From positions 3,534,001-3,598,000 of the forward strand of contig NZ_CP023202.1 in the NCBI RefSeq assembly GCF_000220705.2: a DNA stretch of 64,000 nt. The letters run 5' to 3'. This document shows, in pieces, positions 7,673 to 15,841 of the stretch; position 1 is the stretch's first letter, and each line of letters opens with the position of its first letter. The translations under genes were made by a program, and so were the position numbers. The notes under the pieces are model-generated. The model was not told the origin of the DNA. It searched no databases and was given only the letters and a program-made list of their open reading frames with translations. Source of the DNA: Streptomyces xinghaiensis S187. Lineage in GTDB: Bacteria > Actinomycetota > Actinomycetes > Streptomycetales > Streptomycetaceae.

Positions 7673-8179
7673 TCAGACCGGAAGAACGACGACGCAGCGC
7701 TGGGGTTCCTCGCCCTCCGACTCACTGCGGAGGCCCGCGGCGGCGACGGCGTCGTGAACGACCTTGCGCTCGAACGGGGTCATCGGGTTCAGCTTGACCG
7801 GTTCTCCGCTGCCCTTCGCCTCTTCCGCGGCCCGCGCGCCCAGCTCCGCGAGCTCCTCGCGCTTGCGGGCGCGGAACCCGGCGATGTCCAGCATCAGCCG
7901 GCTGCGGTCACCGGTCTCGCGGTGCACGGCGAGGCGTGTCAGCTCCTGGAGCGCCTCCAGCACCTCGCCGTCACGCCCGACCAGTTTCTGCAGATCACGG
8001 CTGGTCGAGTCACTGATGATCGACACCGCTGCCCGGTCACCCTCGACGTCCATGTCGATGTCGCCATCGAGGTCGGCGATGTCCAGCAGACCTTCGAGAT
8101 AGTCGGCCGCGATATCACCCTCCTGCTCCAGGCGGGTCAGGGTGTCGGCGCCGTCGGTGGCGGTGGTGCCCTCCGTCAC
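7673..8179 (-). CDS. jag: Jag/KhpB-family RNA-binding protein (KH and R3H domains)
   Basis: A 168-residue cytoplasmic RNA-binding protein. A KH domain (about residues 45-105) contains LVGRDGEVLEALQELTRLAVH, preceded by an acidic segment rich in D and E. The R3H motif lies in the C-terminal third around MTPFERKVVHDAVA. The GTG at 8179 has GAGGAG about 8 bases upstream; an ATG at 8194 would overlap the yidC stop. It is the last gene of the rpmH-rnpA-yidD-yidC-jag operon and is followed by a strong terminator. It probably acts in post-transcriptional control of envelope genes, as inferred from KhpB in other Gram-positives. Confidence 0.9.
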   Translation of the reverse strand: MTEGTTATDGADTLTRLEQEGDIAADYLEGLLDIADLDGDIDMDVEGDRAAVSIISDSTSRDLQKLVGRDGEVLEALQELTRLAVHRETGDRSRLMLDIAGFRARKREELAELGARAAEEAKGSGEPVKLNPMTPFERKVVHDAVAAAGLRSESEGEEPQRCVVVLPV

Positions 8180-8190
8180 TGGGTGGCTCC

Positions 8191-9318
8191 TCACTTCTTG
8201 GTCGGGTGCTTGGGCCGCTGCCGGCCCTTGCGCTGTCCGGACTTGGTGGTGCGGGAGGCGGACGCGCCCCCGGACTGCTTCTGCTGGTCGCCCTGAGCCG
8301 GCTTCTTCTCCAGCGAGGGCTTCTCCTGGGCCTTCTCGCCACCCGCCGGCTGCTTGCCCGTACCCGGCCTGGCGGGTCCCTGGGGAGTGGCCGCCTGGCG
8401 CTTCGCCTTGGGCTGCCGCTTCGGCTGCTGCCGCTTGGCCCGCGCCTCCTCGACCGCCCGCTTGGCCTCGACCTGGGCCGGGTCCTCCTTGAGCTTGCCC
8501 TTGGCGCGGAGCTTCTCCTGGCGCTGCTGGAAGGCGATGCTGCCCGGAGTGGGGTTGCGCTGGATCACGTACATCTGCTGACCCATGGTCCAGACGTTGG
8601 TGGTCAGCCAGTAGACCAGGACACCGACCGGGAAGTTGATGCCGAAGACGGCGAACATGATCGGGAAGATGTACATCAGCATCTTCTGCTGCTGCATGAA
8701 GGGCGTCTTGACCGTCAGGTCGACGTTCTTCGTCATCAGCTGACGCTGCGTGTAGAACTGCGACGCCGACATCAGGACGATCATGATGACGGTGACCACG
8801 CGGACGTCGGCGAGGGTGGCACCGAGACTCTCGACCTTGGCCGCGCTGTCCATGAACTTGGACGCGATCGGAGCACCGAAGATGTGCGCGTTACGGGCGC
8901 TGCCGACCAGGTCCTTGCCCATGACGCCGACCGCTTCGTTGTTCGCGATCTTGTTGAGCACCTGGTAGAGCGCGAGGAAGAAGGGCGACTGCGCCAGAAT
9001 CGGGAGACAGCTCGAGAGCGGGTTGGTGCCCGTCTCCTTGTAGAGCTTCATCATCTCTTCGGACTGGCGCTGCTTGTCGTTCTTGTAGCGCTCCTGGATC
9101 GCCTTCATCTTCGGCTGGAGCACCTGCATGTTCCGCGTCGCCTTGATCTGCTTCACGAAGAGCGGGATCAGAGCGATACGGATCAGCACCACCAGCGACA
9201 CGATGGACAGACCCCAGGCCCAGCCGCTGTTCTCGTCGAAGACAAGGCTGTACAGCGAGTGGAACTGGACGATGATCCAGGAGACGGCGATATAGAGAGG
9301 ACCGAGGATCGTGTCCAC
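8191..9318 (-). CDS. yidC: Membrane protein insertase YidC
   Basis: A 375-residue YidC/Oxa1-family insertase that helps membrane proteins fold into the bilayer with or without the Sec translocon. Five membrane segments are visible. They include an N-terminal one near residues 5-20, the pair around GLSIVSLVVLIRIALIPLF with its conserved arginine, and later segments around MLMYIFPIMFAVFGINFPVG. The C-terminal 100 residues form a highly basic Q/K/A/P-rich tail typical of ribosome-contacting tails. The start is GTG at 9318, 3 bases after the yidD stop, which indicates operon coupling. Confidence 0.95.
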   Translation of the reverse strand: MDTILGPLYIAVSWIIVQFHSLYSLVFDENSGWAWGLSIVSLVVLIRIALIPLFVKQIKATRNMQVLQPKMKAIQERYKNDKQRQSEEMMKLYKETGTNPLSSCLPILAQSPFFLALYQVLNKIANNEAVGVMGKDLVGSARNAHIFGAPIASKFMDSAAKVESLGATLADVRVVTVIMIVLMSASQFYTQRQLMTKNVDLTVKTPFMQQQKMLMYIFPIMFAVFGINFPVGVLVYWLTTNVWTMGQQMYVIQRNPTPGSIAFQQRQEKLRAKGKLKEDPAQVEAKRAVEEARAKRQQPKRQPKAKRQAATPQGPARPGTGKQPAGGEKAQEKPSLEKKPAQGDQQKQSGGASASRTTKSGQRKGRQRPKHPTKK

Positions 9319-9321
9319 GAA

Positions 9322-9639
9322 TCAGGCTCCTTGGGCGTTGGGCTGAGTCTCGGGCTGTCCCTCGGGCGCCCCGGCGGAGTGAGCACTCCACCGGTTCCGC
9401 AGCCGTTGGTGCCAGACCGGATGCTTCCGGGGAGGGACGTGGTCGACGCCACCGGGCGACCACGGATTGCAGCGCAGGATGCGCCAGGCGGTCAGTGCCG
9501 TCCCTTTCACCGCGCCGTGCACCCGGATGGCCCCGTAGCCATAGTGTGAACACGACGGGTAGTACTTGCAGACCGGACCCAGCAACGGGCTGATGGTCCA
9601 CTGATAGAGCTTGATCAACCAGAGCAGCGGATACTTCAT
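9322..9639 (-). CDS. yidD: Membrane protein insertion efficiency factor YidD
   Basis: A 105-residue member of the YidD (DUF37) family. The conserved core is WTISPLLGPVCKYYPSCSHY with its cysteine pair, then GYGAIRVHGAVKGTALTAWRILRCNPWSPGGVD, with an amphipathic N-terminal helix. It works with YidC at the cytoplasmic membrane. The C-terminal 30 residues are a variable polar extension. The start codon overlaps the rnpA stop (ATGA), so translation is probably coupled. Confidence 0.93.
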   Translation of the reverse strand: MKYPLLWLIKLYQWTISPLLGPVCKYYPSCSHYGYGAIRVHGAVKGTALTAWRILRCNPWSPGGVDHVPPRKHPVWHQRLRNRWSAHSAGAPEGQPETQPNAQGA

Positions 9640-10034
9640 CGCTCCGCCTTCTCCTCGGCCTTGCCATGGACGGCCCCACCCAGCAGCCGCCTCAGCGCGG
9701 CGTCGAGATCGCGGGTGAGCTCGTGGTGACCGGCCGTTCCCGCCCCGGGCAGTGCCCTTACGACCACCAGGCTACCGGCGGGCAGTGCGGACAACCGCTC
9801 CCGTATCAGGTGCCGCAGCCGCCGCTTCACCAGATTCCTGGTCACGGCCCCGCCGACAGCCTTGCTGACAACGAAACCCGCACGCGCCGGGGGAACCTTC
9901 TCCCCAGGCGCGTGCGGGTCGGTCGAACCGTTGCGCAGGTGCACGACGAGGAGCGGGCGACCGGCCCGGCGCCCTCGGCGTACCGCGGTGGCGAAGTCCT
10001 CGCGCCGCCTCAGCCGATTCTCGGTAGGCAGCAC
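9636..10034 (-). CDS. rnpA: Ribonuclease P protein component
   Basis: The 132-residue basic protein subunit of RNase P, which matures tRNA 5' ends. It begins LPTENRLRRREDFATAVRRGRR after a GTG start at 10034, and carries the signature VSKAVGGAVTRNLVKRRLRH in the middle, where the RNR motif contacts the RNA subunit. The open frame extends to 10121, but the upstream part overlaps the end of rpmH and lacks conservation. It lies 25 bases after rpmH, the standard bacterial pairing. Confidence 0.94.
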   Translation of the reverse strand: MLPTENRLRRREDFATAVRRGRRAGRPLLVVHLRNGSTDPHAPGEKVPPARAGFVVSKAVGGAVTRNLVKRRLRHLIRERLSALPAGSLVVVRALPGAGTAGHHELTRDLDAALRRLLGGAVHGKAEEKAER

Positions 10035-10059
10035 GACATGGACCCTGAGCTCTGGTCGC

Positions 10060-10197
10060 TCAGGCCGACAGACGCGTGCGGCCCTTGGCGCGGCGGGTCG
10101 CGAGGATCGCGCGGCCGGCACGGGTCCGCATACGCAGCCGGAAGCCGTGGGTCTTCGCGCGGCGGCGGTTGTTCGGCTGGAAGGTGCGCTTGCTCAC
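10060..10197 (-). CDS. rpmH: 50S ribosomal protein L34
   Basis: A 45-residue ribosomal protein read on the minus strand, starting with GTG at 10197. The translation begins MSKRTFQPNNRRRAK and continues with HGFRLRMRTRAGRAIL, ending TRLSA. This is the near-invariant L34 sequence, including the diagnostic RTFQPNNRRRAKTHGF. It is the first gene of the rpmH-rnpA-yidD-yidC-jag operon, divergent from dnaA, an arrangement conserved in many bacteria. Confidence 0.97.
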   Translation of the reverse strand: MSKRTFQPNNRRRAKTHGFRLRMRTRAGRAILATRRAKGRTRLSA

Positions 10198-10445
10198 TCG
10201 GGGGCTCCACTAGGACTCGGGTATTGCGTGACGTCATCTGGCTGTCACCGTGCGCCCACGAGTAGCTCGCACACGCCCGAGTGCACCGCATGATCGACAC
10301 TCAAGCGATCTTCGCCCATCGGAGGCAGGCGGCAGCAGCCATCGACAACTCGACCTGCTCACGGTACGCGCGGCCACGTCACCCGGTCAAACCGGGTCCA
10401 CGCCGGGCACCGGGCCCCGCCGTCGCGCGCGGCCCGTCCCCCGCA

Positions 10446-10487
10446 CCTCTCCCGCAGGCGAGGCTGCGGGCAAGGCTGCGGGAGAGG
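10446..10487. repeat. Long inverted repeat in the rpmH-dnaA spacer
   Basis: Perfect 12-bp arms CCTCTCCCGCAG (10446-10457) and CTGCGGGAGAGG (10476-10487) flank an 18-base loop that repeats part of the arm (GGCTGCGGG). It lies 35 bases upstream of the DnaA boxes of the dnaA promoter and within the 473-base rpmH-dnaA spacer. Function is unknown: it could insulate the two divergent promoters or terminate upstream transcripts. Confidence 0.7.
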
Positions 10488-10521
10488 CCGTGGAAAAGCG
10501 GGCGGGCCGAGCATGGCACAT

Positions 10522-10542
10522 TTGTACACACCCTGTGGACAA
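10522..10542. promoter_or_regulatory. Pair of convergent DnaA boxes upstream of the dnaA promoter
   Basis: TTGTACACA (10522-10530) and TGTGGACAA (10534-10542, the reverse complement of the perfect box TTGTCCACA) face each other with 3 bases between them. They lie just upstream of the -35 element of dnaA. A closely spaced pair of this kind is known at the Streptomyces dnaA promoter, where DnaA represses its own gene. Confidence 0.85.
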
Positions 10543-10546
10543 CGAC

Positions 10547-10576
10547 TTGAACCCCGCGCGTCGGCCTGACTACCGT
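10547..10576 (+). promoter_or_regulatory. Putative dnaA promoter
   Basis: TTGAAC (10547-10552), an 18-base spacer and TACCGT (10571-10576) fit a HrdB-type promoter and would start transcription about 90 bases before the dnaA GTG. The -35 begins 5 bases downstream of the DnaA box pair. Confidence 0.65.
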
Positions 10577-10670
10577 GGCGGAACTCCGGATTCTTCCCTC
10601 CCGCCCCGAGAACCACACATCCGTGGGATCCGTCGGCGCCACCCACCCAGTGAGTGAGAGAGCGTGCCTT

Positions 10671-12545
10671 GTGGCTGACGTACCTGCTGATCTTGCCGCG
10701 GTGTGGCCCCGCGTCCTCGATCAGCTTCTCGGCGACGACGCCCAGGGCATCGAGGCCAAGGACCGCCGCTGGCTGAAGGACTGCCAGCCGCTCGTCCTGA
10801 TCGCCGGGACCGCGGTGCTCGCGGTCCCCAATGAATACGCCAAGGGCGTCCTCGAAGGCCGGCTGTCACCGCTGATCAGTGACGCCCTCAGCCGCGAATG
10901 CAACCAGACGGTGCGCCTGGCGGTGACCGTCAGCGCCGCCGAGTCCGGCTCCGCTCCGCCGGCCCCGGCGCAGAACCCGGTACCGCAACAGGCCCAGCAC
11001 TACGAGGAGCCGCAGCACCCGGATCCGCAGCGGGACGTCTACGACTACGACGGCGGTTACGACGGCTACGGCCGGCCCGCCGACGGCCTGCCCACGGCCC
11101 GCCCCGCCTACCCGGACTACCAGCGGGGCCGTCCCGAGCCCGGTGCCTGGCCCCGGCCGCGCGAGGACTACGGCTGGCGCCCGCCCCGGTCCGGCGGCTT
11201 CCCGGAGCGCGACCCGTATGCGTCCCCGCACGGGGACCAGCAGCAGGGCCGCCCGCACCGCTACGAGGACGCCCCGCACTACGACGAGCCGCAGCGCTAC
11301 GAGGACCCCCAGCGCTCCGTGCCACAGCAGGGTGACTACCGGTCCGGCGCCTCCGACCGCCCGCCGTACGGCTCCCAGCACCGCGATCTCCCCGAGCCGC
11401 CGGCCGGCCGGAGCCACGGTGGCCCCGGCGGTCCGGCCGGGCTCCCCGCGCCGAGCGGGGCGCCCGGGCCGCTGGCCGCGCAGCCCGCGCCCGCGACCGG
11501 CCCGGGCGAGCCCACCGCGCGGCTGAACCCGAAGTACCTCTTCGACACCTTCGTCATCGGTGCCTCCAACCGCTTCGCGCACGCCGCCGCGGTGGCGGTC
11601 GCCGAGGCGCCGGCCAAGGCGTACAACCCGCTGTTCATCTACGGGGAGTCGGGGCTCGGCAAGACCCATCTGCTGCACGCCATCGGGCACTACGCGCGGA
11701 GCCTCTACCCGGGCACGCGGGTGCGCTACGTGAGCTCCGAGGAGTTCACCAACGAGTTCATCAACTCCATCCGCGACGGCAAGGCGGACGCGTTCCGCAA
11801 GCGCTACCGCGACATGGACATCCTGCTGGTCGACGACATCCAGTTCCTGGCGAGCAAGGAGTCGACGCAGGAGGAGTTCTTCCACACCTTCAACACCCTG
11901 CACAACGCCAACAAGCAGATCGTCCTCTCCTCGGACCGGCCGCCCAAGCAGCTCGTCACGCTGGAGGACCGGCTCCGCAACCGCTTCGAGTGGGGCCTGA
12001 TCACGGATGTGCAGCCGCCCGAGCTGGAGACGCGGATCGCGATCCTCCGGAAGAAGGCCGTCCAGGAACAGCTCAACGCCCCGCCGGAGGTCCTGGAGTT
12101 CATCGCCTCCCGCATCTCCCGCAACATCCGGGAACTGGAGGGCGCGCTGATCCGGGTGACCGCCTTCGCCAGTCTCAACCGCCAGCCCGTGGATCTCGGC
12201 CTGACCGAGATCGTGCTCAAGGACCTGATCCCGGGCGGCGAGGACGCGGCACCGGAGATCACGGCCTCGGCCATCATGGCCGAGACGGCCGCCTACTTCG
12301 GGCTCACCGTGGAGGATCTCTGCGGCTCGTCCCGGAGCCGGGTGCTCGTGACCGCCCGCCAGATCGCCATGTATCTCTGCCGGGAGCTGACCGATCTCTC
12401 CCTGCCGAAGATCGGCGCCCAGTTCGGCGGACGCGACCACACGACCGTGATGCACGCCGACCGCAAGATCCGCGCGCTGATGGCCGAGCGGCGCTCGATC
12501 TACAACCAGGTCACGGAGCTCACCAACCGCATCAAGAACAGCTGA
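10671..12545 (+). CDS. dnaA: Chromosomal replication initiator DnaA
   Basis: A 624-residue replication initiator. Domain I covers about residues 1-90. Domain II is an unusually long, Pro/Tyr/Arg-rich linker (about 95-280) with repeated YED/YDEPQ units, typical of Streptomyces. Domain III is the AAA+ ATPase, with Walker A GESGLGKT at 325-332 and Walker B LLVDDIQF near 386-393. Domain IV holds the box-recognising signature GGRDHTTVMHA at 586-596. The GTG at 10671 matches the usual N-terminus VADVPADLAAVW; the open frame reaches upstream to 10575, across the promoter region. DnaA binds the boxes of oriC immediately downstream, its own promoter, and probably the cluster near 31 kb. Confidence 0.98.
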   Translation: MADVPADLAAVWPRVLDQLLGDDAQGIEAKDRRWLKDCQPLVLIAGTAVLAVPNEYAKGVLEGRLSPLISDALSRECNQTVRLAVTVSAAESGSAPPAPAQNPVPQQAQHYEEPQHPDPQRDVYDYDGGYDGYGRPADGLPTARPAYPDYQRGRPEPGAWPRPREDYGWRPPRSGGFPERDPYASPHGDQQQGRPHRYEDAPHYDEPQRYEDPQRSVPQQGDYRSGASDRPPYGSQHRDLPEPPAGRSHGGPGGPAGLPAPSGAPGPLAAQPAPATGPGEPTARLNPKYLFDTFVIGASNRFAHAAAVAVAEAPAKAYNPLFIYGESGLGKTHLLHAIGHYARSLYPGTRVRYVSSEEFTNEFINSIRDGKADAFRKRYRDMDILLVDDIQFLASKESTQEEFFHTFNTLHNANKQIVLSSDRPPKQLVTLEDRLRNRFEWGLITDVQPPELETRIAILRKKAVQEQLNAPPEVLEFIASRISRNIRELEGALIRVTAFASLNRQPVDLGLTEIVLKDLIPGGEDAAPEITASAIMAETAAYFGLTVEDLCGSSRSRVLVTARQIAMYLCRELTDLSLPKIGAQFGGRDHTTVMHADRKIRALMAERRSIYNQVTELTNRIKNS

Positions 12546-12577
12546 CGGACCGCGCGGCCGCCGCGGCGGTACGAGAG

Positions 12578-12610
12578 GGCGCCCCCGGGAGTACGGCTCC
12601 GGGGGGCGCC
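12578..12610 (+). terminator. Hairpin terminator after dnaA
   Basis: GGCGCCCCCGG (12578-12588) pairs with CCGGGGGGCGCC (12599-12610) with one bulged G, 32 bases beyond the dnaA stop. Confidence 0.8.
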
Positions 12611-12874
12611 TTCGGCGTTCCCCGGCCCGTGCCGGCTCCGGCCCGGGCCGCCCGGGTCGCCGGGCCGCGGTGCGCGCCCCGCGGCCCGGGGCGCGCCTTT
12701 CCCCGGCCGTCCACGGCCTTCCTGGCCTCTCCCGTGCGCGTCCCCGTTCCCTCTCCCCGCGCGCCTCCGCGCCGGTTCCGGCTTCCCCGGGGAGGTGCGT
12801 ACACCGCACGCACGTCCCGGCGGCCGTGCTCCGCGCGTCCCGGCGCTGTTCGAATACGTGCCGCCGCAGGGCGG

Positions 12875-13437
12875 TTCTCCACAGCGGATGGGCAAATGGA
12901 CCGTCCACACCCTGGGGAGAGGGAAGTTGTCCAGATCTTGTCCACAGCCGGCCCCGTGTGAGGGCGGCACCGGGAGGTCAAGCGCCTGTGGACTTGTGGC
13001 TATCCGGTCTCCACAGACTGTGGAGGAACAGCCCGGCCCGCGCGCGACGGTCCGGTTGTCCACCGCCTGCCCACAGGGAAGACCCTGTTGTGCACAGCCT
13101 TTCCACACCGTTGTCCACTGTTCGGCAACACAACACCCCTCGTCACCGACAAGAGTGAACTGCATCACATCAACGCGCCGGATTGGGCTGTGCAGAACCT
13201 GGGTAAAACTGGGGACGCCGCTGGGGAGAACCCGCCCTTCCCTGTGTACGGCGTGTGCAGAACTCTTCCCCGTCCACAGGACCGGTGAGTTGTCCACCGG
13301 TCCCGCCCACAGGACCCGTGGACAAAAAACAGCTGCTGAGCTGCGAAAAGCGGGTTATCCACGGTTTCCACAGGCCCTACTACTACGACCACGTAGTTAC
13401 AGGGGGAAATCCGTTTCGAAGTGGGGCCTGTGCACAA
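12875..13437. other. oriC: Origin of replication oriC
   Basis: The 1040-base dnaA-dnaN spacer holds 19 sequences close to the Streptomyces DnaA box TTGTCCACA. Left cluster starts: 12875, 12901, 12927, 12938 (perfect), 12987 (reverse), 13007, 13019 (reverse), 13056, 13067, 13088, 13099 and 13111. Right cluster starts: 13270, 13290, 13303, 13317 (reverse), 13355 (TTATCCACG), 13364 and 13429 (reverse, TTGTGCACA). A 150-base box-free stretch separates the clusters. This number and two-cluster layout match the described Streptomyces oriC. The only notably A-rich run is near 13322-13330. The stretch 12611-12874 is very GC-rich and shows no gene. Confidence 0.96.
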
Positions 13438-13585
13438 CTCGCCCTCGGGCCGCGCCACGCCTCCCGGCCCGACTTGACCCCGGAGCGCACCGAGTGTCCG
13501 TGGTGTGCGTCAGACTGGACCGGCGGCACACAGCCGACGACGAAGGCCAGCAGGGCGAGCCAGCAACAGCAGGAGGCGGCTTACG

Positions 13586-14716
13586 GTGAAGATCCGGGTG
13601 GAGCGCGATGTACTCGCGGAGGCGGTGGCCTGGGCGGCCCGCAGCCTCCCGGCCCGTCCGCCGGTGCCCGTCCTCGCGGGCCTGCTGCTGAAGGCCGAGG
13701 ACGGTTCCCTGAGCCTGTCGGGCTTCGACTACGAGGTCTCGGCCCGCGTCTCCGTCGAGGCGGACGTGGAGGAGGGCGGCACCGTCCTCGTCTCCGGGCG
13801 GCTGCTCGCCGACATCTGCCGCGCCCTGCCGAACCGCCCCGTGGAGATCTCCACGGACGGTGTGCGGGTGACCGTGGTCTGCGGCTCCTCCCGGTTCACC
13901 CTCCACACCCTCCCCGTGGAGGAGTACCCGGCGCTGCCGGACATGCCGGACGCCACCGGCACCGTCCCCGGCGAGGTCTTCGCCGCGGCCGCCGCGCAGG
14001 TCGCCATCGCCGCCGGCCGGGACGACACCCTCCCGGTGCTCACGGGTGTCCGGATCGAGATCGAGGGCGACACGGTCACGCTGGCCGCCACCGACCGCTA
14101 CCGCTTCGCGGTGCGCGAGTTCCTGTGGAAGCCCGAGGTCCCCGACCTCTCCGCCGTCGCCCTGGTCCCGGCCAAGACGCTGCTCGACACGGCCAAGTCG
14201 CTCACCAGCGGCGACACCGTCAGCATCGCGCTGGCGGGCTCCGGCAAGGGCGAGGGCCTGATCGGCTTCGAGGGCGCCGGCCGCCGCACCACCACCCGCC
14301 TCCTCGAAGGCGATCTGCCGAAGTACCGCACCCTCTTCCCGACCGAGTTCAACTCCGTCGCGGTGATCGAGACCGCGCCGTTCGTCGACGCGGTCAAGCG
14401 CGTGGCCCTGGTCGCCGAGCGGAACACTCCGGTGCGCCTCAGCTTCGAGCAGGGCGTGCTGATCCTGGAGGCCGGTTCCAGCGACGACGCACAGGCTGTG
14501 GAAAGGGTGGACGCCCAGCTCGACGGGGACGACATCTCGATCGCCTTCAACCCCGGCTTCCTGCTGGAGGGCCTGAGCGCCATCGACTCCCCGGTGGCCC
14601 AGCTGTCCTTCACCACCTCCACGAAGCCCGCCCTGCTGAGCGGCAGGCCCGCCGTGGACGCGGAGGCGGACGACGCCTACAAGTACCTGATCATGCCGGT
14701 GCGACTGAGCGGCTGA
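13586..14716 (+). CDS. dnaN: DNA polymerase III beta sliding clamp
   Basis: A 376-residue ring-forming clamp that tethers DNA polymerase III to the template. It has three consecutive clamp folds of about 120 residues. Landmarks include VLAGLLLKAEDGSLSLSGFD near residue 30, LHTLPVEEYPALP near 110, LTGVRIEIEGDTVTLAATDR near 155, and the C-terminal YKYLIMPVRL that ends clamps of this family. The GTG at 13586 has AGGAGG 9 bases upstream. It lies immediately downstream of oriC. Confidence 0.97.
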   Translation: MKIRVERDVLAEAVAWAARSLPARPPVPVLAGLLLKAEDGSLSLSGFDYEVSARVSVEADVEEGGTVLVSGRLLADICRALPNRPVEISTDGVRVTVVCGSSRFTLHTLPVEEYPALPDMPDATGTVPGEVFAAAAAQVAIAAGRDDTLPVLTGVRIEIEGDTVTLAATDRYRFAVREFLWKPEVPDLSAVALVPAKTLLDTAKSLTSGDTVSIALAGSGKGEGLIGFEGAGRRTTTRLLEGDLPKYRTLFPTEFNSVAVIETAPFVDAVKRVALVAERNTPVRLSFEQGVLILEAGSSDDAQAVERVDAQLDGDDISIAFNPGFLLEGLSAIDSPVAQLSFTTSTKPALLSGRPAVDAEADDAYKYLIMPVRLSG

Positions 14717-14897
14717 GCGGCGGGTACCCGGCGGGAGCAGGAGTCCGCGCGGACCACCGCGCCGGGACCGGCGTTTTGTCCCCGCCGCCCCCTCCGACGT
14801 GCGTCTGAGCACCGGAAGCCCACAGGTGAGCGGCGGGTGCCCGGGCGTAGGCTCGGCCGGGTACCAATCGCAACGACTACGTCGAAGAGGGTCACTG

Positions 14898-15833
14898 ATG
14901 GAGCTCGGTCTCGTCGGTCTCGGCAAGATGGGCGGCAACATGCGCGAGCGCATCCGCCGCGCAGGTCACACCGTCATCGGATTCGACCACAATCCGGATC
15001 TTGCCGATGTCCACAGCCTGGAGGAGCTGGTGGGCCGGCTCACGGGTCCGCGCGTCGTCTGGATCATGGTCCCGGCCGGTGCGGCGACCCAGTCGACCAT
15101 CGACGCCCTCGGCGAACTGCTCTCCCCCGGGGACGTGGTGGTGGACGGCGGCAACTCCCGCTGGACGGACGACGAGAAGCACGCCCGGGAGCTCGCCGAG
15201 AAGGGTGTCGGCTTCGTCGACTGCGGCGTCTCCGGCGGTGTCTGGGGCCTGGAGAACGGCTACGCGATCATGTACGGCGGTGACGCCGCGGACGTGGCCA
15301 AGGTCCAGCCGGTCTTCGACGCCCTCAAGCCCGAGGGCGAGTTCGGCGCCGTCCACGCGGGCCGGGTCGGCGCCGGCCACTTCGCCAAGATGGTCCACAA
15401 CGGCATCGAGTACGCCATGATGCAGGCCTTCGCCGAGGGCTGGGAGCTGCTGGAGGCCGCCGACTCCGTCACGGATGTGCGCGAGGTCTTCCGCAGCTGG
15501 CAGGAGGGCACGGTCATCCGCTCCTGGCTGCTGGACCTGGCCGTCCGCGCCCTGGACGACGACGAACACCTCACCGCCCTGCGCGGCTACGCCCAGGACT
15601 CCGGCGAGGGCCGCTGGACGGTGGAGGCCGCCCTCGACCACGCGGTGCCGCTGCCCGCGATCACCGCCTCGCTGTTCGCCCGGTTCTCCTCCCGCCAGGA
15701 CGACTCCCCGGCCATGAAGATGATCGCCGCACTGCGCAATCAGTTCGGCGGCCACGCGGTCACGGCCGCCGCGGGGGGCGAGAAGGGCGCCGACGCCCCG
15801 GGCGCCGACGTCGAACCGCCGGTGGGCGGCTGA
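14898..15833 (+). CDS. gnd: 6-phosphogluconate dehydrogenase, short (GndA-like) form
   Basis: A 311-residue enzyme that oxidatively decarboxylates 6-phosphogluconate to ribulose 5-phosphate. The Rossmann motif LGLVGLGKMGGNM opens the protein, and the substrate loop DCGVSGGVWGLENGYAIMYGG and the catalytic segment AKMVHNGIEYAMMQAFAEGW follow. At about 300 residues it belongs to the short, often NAD-preferring class. Its place between dnaN and recF is a characteristic actinobacterial insertion into an otherwise replication-related run. The ATG at 14898 has GAAGAGG upstream. Confidence 0.93.
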   Translation: MELGLVGLGKMGGNMRERIRRAGHTVIGFDHNPDLADVHSLEELVGRLTGPRVVWIMVPAGAATQSTIDALGELLSPGDVVVDGGNSRWTDDEKHARELAEKGVGFVDCGVSGGVWGLENGYAIMYGGDAADVAKVQPVFDALKPEGEFGAVHAGRVGAGHFAKMVHNGIEYAMMQAFAEGWELLEAADSVTDVREVFRSWQEGTVIRSWLLDLAVRALDDDEHLTALRGYAQDSGEGRWTVEAALDHAVPLPAITASLFARFSSRQDDSPAMKMIAALRNQFGGHAVTAAAGGEKGADAPGADVEPPVGG

Positions 15834-15841
15834 CGGCCCCG

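Noticed and set aside
10866..12908. 680-codon minus-strand ORF opposite dnaA
   Set aside because: It lies entirely opposite dnaA with Arg/Gly/Val-rich composition and no motifs; a mirror of dnaA codon structure.
13384..13397. CTACG/CGTAG inverted repeat at the oriC right cluster
   Set aside because: Arms are only five bases with a short spacer; too weak to call a site.
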